Shown piece by piece: positions 21,988 through 34,270 of a stretch of DNA of 64,000 nt; within the stretch, counting starts at the first letter, position 1; each line of letters begins with the position of its first letter. The position numbers and the translations under genes are program-made. This DNA is from Chrysoporthe austroafricana (taxonomy: Eukaryota > Ascomycota > Sordariomycetes > Diaporthales > Cryphonectriaceae). Location: assembly GCA_001051155.2 (NCBI GenBank), contig JYIP02000007.1:2668342-2732341 (forward strand). Direction: 5' to 3'. The notes beneath the pieces were generated by a model, which searched no databases, had not been told where the DNA came from, and saw nothing but the letters and a program-made list of their open reading frames with translations.

Positions 21988-22582
21988 AGCGACCGGGGTT
22001 GAGGGATGGTGCCGGCCGCACCGAACGAACGCCTGTCATCGATCGCGCAGCCGCGCCATCACCCATCCCACTAGGTCGCCTCGGGAAGAGGCCCGCCCTG
22101 CACCAAGGTAGTCAGTCAAGCTTCGTATATTTGCTGACCTTTTTAAATATATATAGATACAGTGGGCGAGTAAAAATGACATGCACTCGCGTGATTTTTC
22201 GCGGCACGTTGTTTAATCATTCAGCAACCCTACTGCTACGGAAGTTTCAACGCTGCAACACAGAAAGATAATTGGCGATACTTGTCGACCCAGGGATCTT
22301 TTATCCTAGAATAACTATAATTCACCCTCTGAACTAGCAGAAAAAGCTTCCTCGCCACACTATTTGCCTCCTTATACCTCTCACGTTTTCCAGCCTCTTA
22401 ATCTCGGAATCTAATGTTCTCTCGAGAGCTTATAGCAAGAATGTCAGCCTTCTGATCTAATCAGGAGATTTAACAGCTTTAGGAAAACGATTATTCCTTC
22501 AAAACTACTATCACGCACGGATAGAAAGCTTATCTAGCCAGAATATCAAATCTGGATGGAAAGCAACAAGTCTTTAGCCCTT

Positions 22583-22705
22583 CCAGTTGGCCACCCGCGC
22601 AGTAAAATATATAAGCCCTACCCCCCCCCTTCCGGGCCCCCGGAATTCCCAAAAGCGTAGAAATATTCCGCCGATAATCGTATTGAAAGGCTTGTACTGT
22701 TGTGG
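22583..22705 (+). repeat. R1 dispersed repeat, fragment
   Basis: GGCCCCCGGAATTCCC, GCGTAGAAATATTCCGCCGAT and ATTGAAAGGCTTGTAC match the junction part of the R1 array units near 59640-59710, in the same orientation. The neighbouring 22305-22365 and 22764-22812 segments belong to the other short family seen near 15.7 and 14.8 kb. Confidence 0.6.
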
Positions 22706-23165
22706 TGGGTAGTGCAAGGTATAAGCGTCAGGGGATGCACAACCCCCCCCCTTTACTTTCGAACCTATAAGTAGACGGACCTTTAGCTTCGGCCCTCCCA
22801 CTCACGGGAGAGGCAATTAACATATGGAGTCCTTTTCTCTATATTGCCTGACCAGATGCTAGGCATCGTTGAAATACTAAAGATTCCGTCTTTTGGCTGT
22901 AAATTCGCCCGCCATAGCCGTTTCTTCGGTAGCCCCGCTAGCCAGTGTCCGACCTGTATTCTGTCTCGACGACGGTTCCAGCGGCACCTTTCTTTAGATC
23001 TATACTTTTATTGCTCTTCCCTTCTCGACGACGTCTGATCAGACAATAGGCAGTATTTCTTTTGGCTAGGTCTGGCTTATTTGTGTGTCTGGATGCACGC
23101 TTAGGTTGTTTGGGCCTATTGCCCCGGATCTGGTGGTTGGCATGAGGTGCTGACACCACGTCTAG

Positions 23166-23390
23166 TTCAGTACATTAGCCAGAAAGAGAAAAGAACGGGG
23201 GGAGAAGGAGGCGATATTATTCGGGAAAACAAGGGGCAGTAGCAGTACTGAGACCATAAATACTTCCCGCGTAATGCGTAACAGGTTTTGTATCTACTGG
23301 CCTCCTCGGGAGGTGGGGGGGAGGGGAGGGAATAGATGCCCCGGAGTAGATAGAGAGGTATCCTCTGTCCCCCAGACGTAGATTGCTGTT
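23166..23390 (+). repeat. R1 dispersed repeat, fragment
   Basis: It starts GTACATTAGCCAGAAAGAGAA, as other R1 units do (60369, 60721). It contains GAGGCGATATTATTCGGGA and then GGCCTCCTCGGGAGGTGGGG, the block seen at 59464-59485. Intervening parts are deleted relative to the array. Confidence 0.65.
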
Positions 23391-23656
23391 GACAGCGGTA
23401 CGATAACATAGTAAATAGTAGATCTTACTCTGGTACGAAATAGGTAGGAAGGAGGTGTGATCTCCAGGCCAGGAGAGAACGTTTATATATTCTATTGCGC
23501 AAATATTCAACAAGTTAAGCAGCAAAAGTTCGATTTAATAATATCCCGAAAATTAACTGAGTAATAATACAGCTTTCTCTTCTTCCGACAGAAAGCATAT
23601 TCCAACTGGGCCGGGGCTTTTTCGCTACGTTGCTATCGAGAAATCTAGCACCGAAG

Positions 23657-24909
23657 CAGTACTATATTTGCGTACCGAAAAACCCCCCCCCCCCAAAAAA
23701 AAAACCATCCTGGCCAGGTACTTGCAGGCCCTGATCAATGCGCACGCCATATTAATTTCAGTATAGCTAACATTAATTTTTTTTTTTTTTTAATACTTTC
23801 AGCTTATATGGCCAGCTTGCAACTGTTCAACTATTCAACTCGATTTAAAATGCCACATCCTAAGGGCTAAACTGGCATTCGCACACTCTTTTACGACGGG
23901 GGCATATCTAAAGAGGAAATTCATCGCCGTCTCGACATCTCGTCCAACCAGATCCGTACAGCCCTTCGATCCGGCGGTAACAGGCTACGGATTTCAGCCC
24001 GAAGGAAACGGCCAGATATCGACGATGCTCGGTTTCCGAAATTCGACGAGGATATTACTCTTTCTCAAGAAAGCCGCCGTGCAACGTAGCTAGCTCTCTC
24101 TCTTATCTTCTCTAATATTAGTGGGCGTTCAGTACAGCTGCATTGCTATTCGGAATGCCTTCTATTGATACGGTTTTCGAGGATATGACGCTCGTCTAAA
24201 GCCGCCAATTAACGAAAAAAGCGTAATGTAAACGGTTCTAGGAGGCGCAAGAACATATCATATGGATGCCAGAGCAATGCAAGCAAATCAGGATGCATTT
24301 TCTAGGGCTGCTTTTCAAGTCTTAAAGTTGATAGCTCGCTGAAAGGACTTGGGCCTTTTTTTTTTTTTTTCTTTTGAGAAACAGTGGGGCAAGATTAACG
24401 AGAACACATATTGCGAGAAGGCTGTTCCTATGATCGATAGCCGGCTCCGGCATATATGTCTACCTTTGGGTATTGAATTGCAATTTATGCAAGACAATGC
24501 ACCAGAATACAGATCTGTTAAGACTATTCAAGAGCTTCAAGATCGTAATATCGAAATAATCTCGTAGCCACTTCATTCGCCAGATCTGAACCCTATTAAG
24601 AGCGATTGGAACTGGATAAAAGACTATGTACAGGATAATTATAGCCTGAACGAGAAGGTAGCTTTAGAACAGTGCCGTCGATACGTAAAGGAAGCGTGGG
24701 ATGCTCTTCCGGAAAAACTCCTCGAAAGTTTGCTAGCTTCAATGCCAGCACGCTGTCAAGCTGTAATCGATACGAATGGAATGCATATCAAATATTAAAA
24801 TGCTCATATAGGACTAGAATAAGAAGGTGGATCATCCTGAAGTTTGAATGGGGCTGTGGATGCATACCTTACTTGCATGGTTTTATTTGCCCATTTTACT
24901 ATAGTACTG
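23657..24909 (+). mobile_element. Tc1/mariner-type transposon, decayed, nested in R1
   Basis: The ends CAGTACTATA (23657-23666) and TATAGTACTG (24900-24909) form a 10-bp terminal inverted repeat; a TA target dinucleotide lies within these ends. Inside is one decayed transposase on the plus strand. R1 sequence lies on both sides, so the element inserted into an R1 copy. Homopolymer runs (C/A near 23685-23704, T near 23777-23790 and 24357-24370) interrupt it. It is too damaged to be autonomous. Confidence 0.8.
23849..24799 (+). pseudogene. Tc1-type transposase pseudogene
   Basis: Reading across frames, an N-terminal helix-turn-helix part is visible (GGISKEEIHRRLDISSNQI), then a fragment matching the Tc1 linker (LTKKA, EAQEHIIW). 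The best-preserved part is the catalytic C-terminus: GIELQFMQDNAPEYRS carries the second catalytic Asp, and HSPDLNPIKSDWNWIKDY matches the HSPDLNPIE...W motif of Tc1 transposases, with the expected Glu replaced by Lys. Several stops (TAA in the first dozen codons, TAG before PLHSPD) and frame changes make it non-functional. It ends AVIDTNGMHIKY and TAA. Tc1 family membership is confident. Confidence 0.85.
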
Positions 24910-25150
24910 TTCGGATTGCACTGCTGGCTGCTGGAGCTGGGTCGGTAGCAGCCGATGCCCCCCCTTTTCACACCCCCCGAGGAGGCCAGCAGATACAAAA
25001 CCTATTGCGCACTATGCAGAAAGCAGATCCCAACCTCTTCTGGCCTTCCCCAGGCTCCCCCGCTGCATTGCTGCCGAGAAAACCCAGCACCGAAGCTGGC
25101 GAGCTGTGCTGTTTGGATTGCCTTGCGACCTGGGGCTTCTACCCACAAAT
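24910..25150 (-). repeat. R1 dispersed repeat, inverted copy interrupted by the Tc1 element
   Basis: CTGTTCGGATTGCACTGC, CCCCCCGAGGAGGCC, GCATTGCTGCCGAGAAAACC and GATTGCCTTGCGACCTG are the reverse complements of blocks in the 59.3-59.6 kb R1 unit. The other part of this copy (GCTATCGAGAAATC, AGCACCGAAG) lies at about 23620-23656, on the far side of the transposon. Confidence 0.75.
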
Positions 25151-25189
25151 GTAGGATTCTTTTTTCTGCATCATGGGTTAAAGCTTTTT

Positions 25190-26632
25190 CGAGAGATCTA
25201 TATTATAGACTAATTAATCGGGAGCGGGATTCGGAGAGAGACAGAGAACTCTTGACAGACTTGTGCCACGCTGATCCTCGAGTCGATAAGAAGCGCATTG
25301 AAGACAGCAAAGGTGGCCTGCTGCGAGACTCGTACAAGTGGATCCTAGAGCACCAAGAGTTCAAGCAGTGGTGAGACGACGACCAGATCCGGCTGCACTG
25401 GATCAGGGGTGGCCCCGGCAAGCGCAATTCGATTCTATTCTGCGGTATCATTGACGAGCTGGAGATGAGAGATGATACAAAAGTTGGCGCTATGATATCT
25501 ATTTCCTTGCGAAGCTTACAATACGCGCAGAAATAGCTCTGTACCTGTCGTACGGGAGCTTATCAACTTTCTTCTTGATCAGCACCCGTCGCTTCTATGG
25601 CATGTCCGAGACAAATACGACCGCGAAGGCAAACAGCTCTTTTACGATGCGAACGCCTGGACTGCCCTGATTTCCATCTTTGACAAAATTATTCAAGATA
25701 CCGGTCTCGGCATAACTTTCCTCATTATCGACGCGCTCGATGAATGCATTATAGACTTGCCAAAACTCCTGAACCTTATAATTTCTAGCTTTCTTCACCG
25801 ATCAGGATGCACGAGTTAAGTACTATGCATGCGAGACAATGTACAATATTGCCAAACAGATATTCAAAAGCTAACCTGTCTGTAAGGTGGCTTGTGTCAT
25901 GTCTCAACTGTGCGAATATCGACGAGGCTTTGGACGCAATACCGTATAACGTTAGCTTAGAGTTTGAGATGAATGAAGAATCTATCTCTGTAGTTATAGT
26001 TATATATATTGAATCCGAGGTAAGCAGTTTGTCGAAGAAACACAGTTACGACGATAGGATAAGGATGCTATAAAGCGTTACTTGAAGCTGAACGCACATG
26101 GAACCTTTCTCCATGTCGCATTGGTATGCCGGGAATTCGCAAGCTTTCAGGCTGGAAGGTTCAAGTAAGATTAGCTCCTTTTTCGCCCGGGTTAGAAAGT
26201 TTCTATCAACGGATGATGGTCCACATTCGCAGCTCAAGATACGCTCAGGTCTGCAAAAAGATCCTAGCAGCCCTCTTAATTGCACGACGACCTAGGAATT
26301 TGGATGAACTGCCGGCTTTAGTCAGAGTTCCTGCCAGTACTTCTAGCAACCACAAGGCTCTAACGGAGATTATAGGATACTGCGGGACTTTTCTGACACT
26401 GAGAGATCAGACAATCATCTCCGTTCATCCGTCCGCTCAGGATTTCCTGTTAGAGAAAGTGCAAGAGACAATTTTCTCTTCCGGGCGAGGAAACGCACAC
26501 AAGGCCATCTTGCTGAGGTCGATTGAAGCCATATCTCATACTCTTTGGCGCGATATCTACAGCCTACAGCATCCTGGTATCACTATTGACGAAATCCAAC
26601 CCTTAACTCCAGATCCGCTCAGTCCAACTTGA
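25190..26632 (+). pseudogene. NACHT/STAND NTPase (NLR-like) pseudogene
   Basis: Fungal NACHT proteins with WD40 or ankyrin tails are the clear relatives. LCHADPRVDKKRIEDSKGGL and DSYKWILEHQEFKQW precede the P-loop in such proteins. The Walker A here is GGPGKRNS instead of GGPGKGK(S/T). HPSLLWHVRDKYDREGKQLF and FLIIDALDEC (Walker B) follow in another frame. The C-terminal helical part is the longest open stretch (26126-26632): LESFYQRMMVHIR, LTEIIGYCGTFLTLRDQT and VHPSAQDFLLEKV, ending at PDPLSPT with TGA. Multiple stops and shifts and a damaged P-loop show it is dead, and no repeat domain follows. Such proteins act in heterokaryon incompatibility and innate-immunity-like responses in other fungi. 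Confidence 0.85.
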
Positions 26633-26854
26633 CACGCTTTCCATGCGCGCCCCGCGTGGAAAAGCGCAGCACAAAACCAGAGGTCTCCTTCCCCGGCCTC
26701 CGCGTCTGGGAATCAAACTCGCTGTATTTGCAGGATTCTAGAATCGGCAAGTGCACACCATGTCATAACCATCTCCATCCTCTGCCCCCCGTCAGCCTGA
26801 TGCAGTGCTTGACAGATCAGGATCAGCATCTCAACCAGTCCCCGACATTGCCTG

Positions 26855-27142
26855 CTAGCTTCTCTCCGCGCCGCGTACAGCCTTTCCCTCGCCGCGGCTT
26901 TCCGCCGCGCCGCCCTTTCTGTACCTCCTCCACGGGTCGTCCTCCCACCACGGATCCTTTCTGTCACTCGATGCATTTCTTTGATTTTGTCGGACGACGC
27001 AGTCTCTGCACACGCCCGTGATGTGCTCATTCTCGTGCCTGCTGTTTGCGCCGAAGCACGTGGAGCCGAACTGGGGGCAGGGCCGGAAGATCTTGAAGGA
27101 GCGGTGGCCGCAGGAGAAGACTTGGTCGATTTGGACACACAT
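26855..27142 (-). CDS. Small Cys/His-rich protein, 95 residues
   Basis: Starting at ATG complement 27140-27142, the frame gives MCVQIDQVFSCGHRSF, FRPCPQFGSTCFG and ENEHITGVCRDC, then a basic, Trp-containing tail. The spacing of Cys and His (SCGH, PCP, STC, CRDC) resembles a family of short fungal proteins that begin MCVQI or similar and have a CGH motif; I know no function for them. The frame extends upstream to 27283, but MCVQI is the likely start. It lies downstream of, and opposite to, the NACHT relic. It could bind a metal; this is inference. Confidence 0.5.
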   Translation of the reverse strand: MCVQIDQVFSCGHRSFKIFRPCPQFGSTCFGANSRHENEHITGVCRDCVVRQNQRNASSDRKDPWWEDDPWRRYRKGGAAESRGEGKAVRGAERS

Positions 27143-27675
27143 GCTGAGCGAGTTGTCCTGCTGAAGCTGTAATCGTTGAAGCTGCAATTTTGAAGAGTCT
27201 TGAAGTGCTTTGTCCAGTGACCGTATATGTTGTCGGAAATCTCGAGCCCGCAGCACCCGGTTAAGTAGCTTTCGATTGTACAATTTGACAGTGCACTGGA
27301 GAGCAATCGCGAGGCGCTTTTTTACGAAGTGGCTGTCTGTACTGGAGTCGTCTGCCTGTCGCCATCATTTGCATGTTGGTTTTCTCCTCTCTTATTTTCT
27401 TTTGCTTTCTGGGCTCGGAAATCGTTCGGGTGAAATGCACTGAAAATTACCAATGAAAATTTTTGGTGGCTGTTTCAGATTGAAAAACCAACTGGCCGCG
27501 CGGGAGCCTGTCCTGCGAGCTCCTTCTCGCAGCCAACGCAATCGTCAACCGTACCGTCTTCATGGGCTGTGTGGCCTTGTCTGCTGTCACATGTATGGCC
27601 CTCGGCTTCCAACATACCGAAAACGCATTTTACGGACAGGGGGACAAACTCTAAAGTTTAGAGTTGCGCTGGTCG

Positions 27676-27850
27676 ATCGAGCGGGGGCGATCGCCCTAAG
27701 GTGGGCCTGTCATCGGGTCGATCGCGTCAGGGTGGGCCCGTCGATCAGAGCCGGGGGGGTGTGATCGCCCCAGGGTGGGCCAGCTGATCGAGCCGGGGGG
27801 GACCCTGATTGCCCTAGCGTGGCTGGGTGGGCCAGCTGTTTGAGCCGCGG
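27676..27850 (+). repeat. GATCG/GGTGGGCC minisatellite
   Basis: About four diverged units of 31-60 bp alternate GATCGAGC or GATCAGAGC, a G-run, GATCGCCC or GATTGCCC, and GGTGGGCC. The array lies 115 bp upstream of the RING-H2 gene and may overlap its promoter. Confidence 0.7.
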
Positions 27851-27963
27851 GGTGAGCTCGTATTAAGGAGCTGAAGCTCCCGCTCTTGTCCTTTTGTCTT
27901 GCATCCTCCTCCCACCTTCCTCTGTGCTCGTGGGTTTGAAGACCTCATACCCCCCCCCCAACC

Positions 27964-28918
27964 ATGGCGTCTCCGACGGACTGCTACATCTGTTTTGAGA
28001 CGCACTCGAAGGCTTCGCCTCTGATGGCCCTGCAGCCCTGCGGTACGTCCACCCCCTGGGTCGAGCTGTGCGTGAGCTCTAACAGACCGGGCAGGGCACC
28101 TGACGCACGAAGCTTGCTTCCGGACCTGGGAGGCCGAGCGCCGCAGCGCCCTGCCTCTGCACTGCCCAGTATGCCGCAAGAGAGTGACCCGGCCGTACCT
28201 CGCGAGCGTATTCCTGACACCGCTCGTCGAGGCCATCGAGGAGGCCGGCCAGGAGAAGGAGCGGTGCGCGCTGGAGGCCGAAAAGGCAGCGGCCGAGCTG
28301 CAGCAGGCCAGGGAGGAAGCTCGCAGGGAGAAGGAGCAGCGGGCGCTGGAAGCTGAAAAGGCGGCCGCCGAGCTGAAGAAGGCCAGGGCCGAGCTGAAGG
28401 AGGCCATGGCCGAGCTGAAGGAGGCCAGGGCCGAGCTGAAGGAGACCAGGGCCGAGCTGAAGGAGGCCAGGACGGAGGCCGCGAACCGGAAGCGCGCGCT
28501 CAGGGTCGCCGAGTCGCTGCTCGACTTCTACAAGGACTACAAGGCCATGACGGAGGCCGACGCGCGTCGAGAGGCGCCGGACGCAAAGGGCACAGCGCCG
28601 GGAGGCAAGCGGCAGCTGCCGTCGCCGGACGGCAGCGCCCCGCCGACGGCGGCCAAGCGGCGCAGGACGGAGAAGGAGGAGGAGGGGGAGGACGGCACCC
28701 TGACGCCGGGCGCGGAGCGGCGGCAGGACGCACAAGACGGCGCACGCCGCCGTGGCAAGCCGCCTACCCTCGGGTTTTACCTCGCACGCAATTATTCTGT
28801 CTATTTTTCCCAAGTGCATAAGCTCTACGATATCTACATGCACTCGCCCCCCGCTTCCACCTCTGTCGACACGCCTTCTAGCGGTTCAGCTAACCCGACA
28901 CAGTCTCAGCTGGCTTGA
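27964..28918 (+). CDS. RING-H2 finger protein with coiled coil
   Basis: Exons 27964-28042 and 28095-28918 give 300 residues. The 52-bp intron has GTACGT, a CTAAC branch site and CAG. Splicing completes a perfect C3H2C3 RING-H2: C7, C10, C26, H28, H31, C34, C50, C53 (CYIC, CGHLTHEAC, CPVC), so the intron is well supported. This class usually acts as an E3 ubiquitin ligase that recruits an E2; the substrate is unknown. Residues about 90-165 form a long coiled coil built of 7-residue repeats such as AELKEAR in tandem, suggesting oligomerisation. A basic/acidic disordered segment follows (KRRRTEKEEEGED). The start has a C-run before CCATGG. It is intact, and its G/C-rich codons suit a live gene. 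Confidence 0.8.
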
Positions 28919-31900
28919 TAGGTGGGCATGTGGATCTGGGCATGGATGTGAGCCTGGCGAACTCGTGGGCTTGACGAGGGGGGGATAGCTAATTAAAGAC
29001 TCCCATGCCGCAGTGTCTGAACCAAGCTCACCTCCTTTGTCAGCCGTGCCCCGAGATCCATCGCCGTGACTGTCTGCCATTGGCTCGTGAAGGTAGCTAG
29101 AATGCACAAGACTGCTGTGCTCGTTTGTGGTGCACGAGGGGGGCGTGCCCGGGGGTGGCTGCAGCGCTAGCTAGCTAGCGGTGGTGCGCGCCCTCCTGCT
29201 CCCTGTAGGCCTGTGCTGTGCCCCCTTGCCCCTGTGTGCTGCCCTGCCCACTACGCTTTCCCTGCCCTGTGTCCGCGCCCACATGCGAGTTTCCAGCAGA
29301 GCATCCCCCCGACGGGTGGTCTGTAGCGCATGATGCCCCCTGAACGAAGACGCAGCACCTCTTTCCGCAATGCAGCGACGCAATACATATTATACTGTAC
29401 TATAACTATCTGGTCTCTTCGGGCAATTTTGCATACTGCGTATTGCGGACAGACAGATGGTAGACAGACAAATCTGCAGCGTACGACGCACTCACGGGGA
29501 TGCGGCTGCTGTGCCGTGCCCTGGCGCGTCCGGCGTGCTGACAATGCGTCCCCCTGAACAGGTTGTCACGACAGTGGTGGTGGCGGCACCCTGATTGCCT
29601 GTCAATGCACGCATCGCAGCAGCAAATACTCTTGAAGTGCCTGAAAAGGAAGATTTTGGCACCCATTGCATCTTAAGGGCCACTTTCCAGAGGGCTCTTT
29701 TGTGACAATGCAATCTGCTCTACGGAAATGCCAATATCTATATCACTGCTAGACGGCACCGCCAGCGGATCCATCCAGGTGCTCTCTGAGGCTGAGGTTG
29801 AGGCAGTTAGCTGAGCATCGGCAAAAGTTCACCTCCTTTGCTACCCTTGCCCTGATGTCCCTCTCCGTGAATAGCCACCATTCTGGTATCTCCCTCACAG
29901 CGACGACCTGGCAGACGTGGTGGTTGCTATTATACAGGCCGACAAGGGTATAAGACCTACCTACTTGAACAACGAGTGGGGAACATGAGGCAGAGCTGGG
30001 GCGCCCAAAGGAGATCTCTCGATCGCGCGGGGCTGTCACAAGGGTCTGCAACCCTGGTTAGCACATAGAACGATCTACCTGCCATGCTCATTTTAGCCGA
30101 GGGGAATCCGTGCCTGCACGCCTGATCCAGTTCTGACCTGCTGGACCCTTCTAGCCCTTCTCGATAGGCTCAAGGTCTGAGGAAGGAGATGGAGCTAGTG
30201 GAAATCGCCCAAGTACAGTAGACAAGCACGCTAAAAGCGGGGTGCAGAGGGGGTGAAGCAGGGCCCACCCTTCCCCTGGCACGCTGAGACTGTCGACTGT
30301 CGTGCTGCCACCTGCTGCAGCTCTGTGATCGCGGCATCAGTCAATCCCGACACGACTCTCCTCCCATACTCACAACTCCCTTTCCCAATGCCGTGCGTGC
30401 CACAGAGTCGCTAGCGATGTCTCTAGCCTAGCTACGCTATCCTCGCAGCTCTTCCTACCCCCTCATCCACACGGTCGAGTTCGTATACGACATCCCGGAT
30501 ACGGAGACTTCCCCAACAACGTCCTGCTGACCCTACCTACTGTCGACTGCTTCCACACACACCCCGTCGACCTCAGACCAAGCACAGCAGCCTGCCACCA
30601 CACCCCCGACCCACCTATTACTCGGGCTGCACCACCGAACCGCCCTCACCACCGGTGCCGTCATGGCGAACAACGCATTCGACCGGGCCTGCTTGACCCA
30701 CGACCAGGCTGGCAGGGTCAGAGTCCATACACCTCTGGATAGCACACTCGCAGGCAGGTACTACTAGCTGCAGCTGCGGGGCGACGAGCCGCCGGCTGCG
30801 GCTCAGTCCGGAGATGTGACACCGATACTGATACGTACCAGGAGAGGTGGGAACGGCGGAGCAAGAGCCTGGACAGTGCCCCCCCCCCCTTGGCAATGAA
30901 CGGCAGCTCGACGAGGCGGCAAAATGGTAAGAGAAGGACGGTCGATACGCAGCGGTGGGCGTTTCCCCGGACGACTGGGAAGACAAGGTGGTACAGGTTG
31001 GGACAAGCCGTGGTCGGTCGAGGGACAAGGAAGCCGGCCATCCTCCGCGGTGCCAGCACGATCTAACCCCCGGGTCCAGGCTCCCTAGACGGCTCATCTA
31101 CCCAAGCTCGATGGCCTCTGGCACCTCTCACCTACCGTTGCCCCCTCCCCCCCATTCTTCCCTCAGCCTTGAACTACTAAACAAGTGAATTGGATGAGTG
31201 GAAGTGAGCTCCGAGACGCAGTCACCTCTCCGTCGAACAGACCCCGAGGGCCACCTCCTGGCAGCCGATTGGACCACCTCGGGGGTGGAAGAGTGTTGAG
31301 CTGCCTATTTTTACAAACGTAGGATCTGGGGGTACAGGTGTGAAGGGAGTTGTGATAAATGGACAGGATAGTGCACCAAGAACGGCCGACTGCCCCAGGT
31401 CCGGATGTCAACTTGCGCGGCCGTTGTTGAGCTTCCCCTGGAGGGTGCATTCCGTTGATTTTGCAGCCTGGCACCATCTCGCAGGCAGACAGGGGTAGAG
31501 ATGTCGATAAGTAGCAGAGGCTATACTCTTGGCCATAGCTCGATGTGCGTGACTCCTACACAGCGTTGATGTTGGCTCCGCTGTGGAGAACGGTTTGTCG
31601 CAGTGCTGCCGGGGGCAGGGATCCCGTATTCGACCTTAAATAAAGGGCCAGCACCAGATGGCGCGCTCCAAGGGCATGACGATCCGATCTTGCTGAGTTG
31701 GTATCCGTCACTGGAAAGCTTTTGGTCAAAGCTGCACGAGTGAGCGTGGCTTGAGCCGTCGTCGTCAGGTCCGTCCGTTCTTGCCGAGACTACGATCCAA
31801 ATAAACTTTGCATCCCTCCACACCCTCCACTTGGTTTCGTTCCATCGGGACGGCACGAGCCGAGATCCACCTATCCCATCTCTGGCAATGTCTCAAACCA

Positions 31901-33950
31901 CGGTGTATGGTCTACCATAGGCGCTACATGCATCTTCCGGCCATGGAAGGCCTTTACCCCCGTCAATGATCATCATCGTGTTTCAAAACCCCCAGGCTGA
32001 GCAATATCCCTCACTCGATTCGGAAGAGCCACGGTGGATGCTCGTTCCTTTTCGGCCGCTACGGGCTGGCAGAACGAGCCTAGCTGCCAACCAGACTTGA
32101 GACGCTGGGGCACGGTCTGGCGTCGCGAAGGATTGCCCTTTTTGAAACCGCCCTCAGGTCCGCCACCCCAGATATGGTTTTCTAGTTTTTCTTCTTTTTC
32201 TTTTTCTTTTAATTTTTCTTTTTTGTTTTTCTTCTTCTTCTTTTTTCTTCCTTTTTTTTTTCCTCTTTTCCTTCTTTGAAGACGACAGCAGTGGTGGCGA
32301 GGCTTGACGTCTACCCCGAAGAGGTTTCAGACCCAAGCTCCCTGGTGTCTCAGCCGAGGCGTGGCTGCGAGGAGGCAGTTAGCTTTACTCCGGCACTCTG
32401 ACTCTATTAAGCTAATCAACGACTGCCAAGCTGGCAGGTCTAGAGCCAATGATAGCAACCTTCCTACCAGTACGGACCTTGGGGTAACACTTTCTCGGAT
32501 CCGTCCAGTCCACCAGACAGGTACCGGTGGTCAGAACGCTAGGTATCACCACATTTACATCCGCATCGTCATCGTCTAGGCCCTCGAGGATACTGCAGGA
32601 GAACAGACGAGGTCGGTGGGTCCTGCGCCGAGGGGCAGATTTCGAAGAGGGGCCAGGTGGTCAAATAGCATAATTCATCTATACGGTGACGCTACCTGAG
32701 ACCATTGTGTCTATCACATAAAGGTATCGTGTTCAGAGATTTACAGACGACGCCAGAGGAGAGACTTTCGCGGAGGTAGACCAAGGCTGTTTCCCGGGAC
32801 GAGATGATGGGGAGCATGTGGCAGCCGACACAAGTTACATGGAATATTCATAGCAGACCGCAGATTCTGGGCCACCCTGGGCGATACTTACCAAGAGATC
32901 GTAGGAACTCCATTTCAACATGATTGACACATTTGTACCACAGCCTCGATCAGGGTGCGTCAACACGCTACTGCCGGACAATGCTGACGCTCGTCGCTCA
33001 CGGTTACACTCGCACTCAACGAGGTTCCCTCATGTAACGACCACCCGTAAGCCGCATGGCGTATCTAGATCCAGGACGATCTGTCATCCGTGGGGTCCAG
33101 AGAGTCCGGGAAGGATCGAAGCTCGCGATTGGCTGCGATCTCCGTCGTTTTCACCTGCGCGTCCCACTGGTAGCATCCAGTTCCACAGTGCATCTGCGAG
33201 CCGTGCCGGAGTGAACACTGGACATCTAGCCAGACCACATGCCACCGAAATTCGAATTAATCGGCATCAATGTTCACCGGGAGCCCCTAAGAGGTCAGAT
33301 AACAGAAGCTGATGCACGAGTCGAAGTGATTCAGGCGAAACGTGTCGGCCGTGCGAGTACACGCCTGGACCGACTGGCTGCGCCCTCGTTCTCCAAGGTC
33401 CACCAGCAAGCTTTGATGATGATCGCCTCGTCGCGATAACACTACCGTGTTAGAATGCCCACAGAGCGTCGTTAGATATGGAATATTCAGTGTGGAAGTA
33501 CATGCCCTTGGAGCCTACGCTAGCTGATGTTCGCACGATATGGACCGCGCCTTCGCCGAGCACCTTGGGCTGTCCAACCTTTTACTAGACGCATCAATAA
33601 TTTTACGGTAAAGTTTCGCACCTTGAATGCAATTAAACTGTTCCATTTTGTATTTCTGACCTATTCAAATTCGTCGATATTCACCAAGAGGCTCAAATGG
33701 CCACCGCTTGTATCTCGCACAGCAGCAGTAGAAGAAGCTGTTGCTGGTAGTGTGGGAGAGCCCAGCCCACCCTCGAGAATATAATGAAGGAAATAAATTT
33801 GTATATAAAATTCAGTGTATCTCTGGAGAACTAGAGTGAACTATACTTGTGGCTAAGGAAATATAGAGATGAAATGTCACGGTTAGGGTCAGAATTCCTC
33901 ACAGTAGTGCAGCTTGGGGGGGGGGTGTGGTTCGGCTCCCCAGAGCGCAA

Positions 33951-33981
33951 GCATTCAGGGTTTAATCCAAACTCTGAATGC
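33951..33981. repeat. Small inverted repeat
   Basis: Arms GCATTCAGGGTTT and AAACTCTGAATGC pair at 12 of 13 positions around a 5-base loop, just after a G-run. It could be a transposon-footprint hairpin; nothing else supports that. Confidence 0.5.
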
Positions 33982-34270
33982 CCTCTATGAAAAGATGCCG
34001 ATGGCTGTTCAACAGGTAGATTCAGCAATCAAGCTTTGCCTGCGCTCGTTTGCCACCCCTATCATTTCAGCAGAGAAGGGGTATTTGACTTGCGCCAAAC
34101 CTCACCCTTGCGTAGCGCGAAGGCCGCCAGTCCCTCTAGGTAACCAGCTCTGTCGGCCACTGCCAATATGACGTAGGCTTATGCAGGTCACAGCAACAGG
34201 CCAGCTCAGTGGAGTCGGGGCCATGTTGGTCCGCGGCCAGGGCCATTTCCCAATCCTGGTCGCTGAAGAC

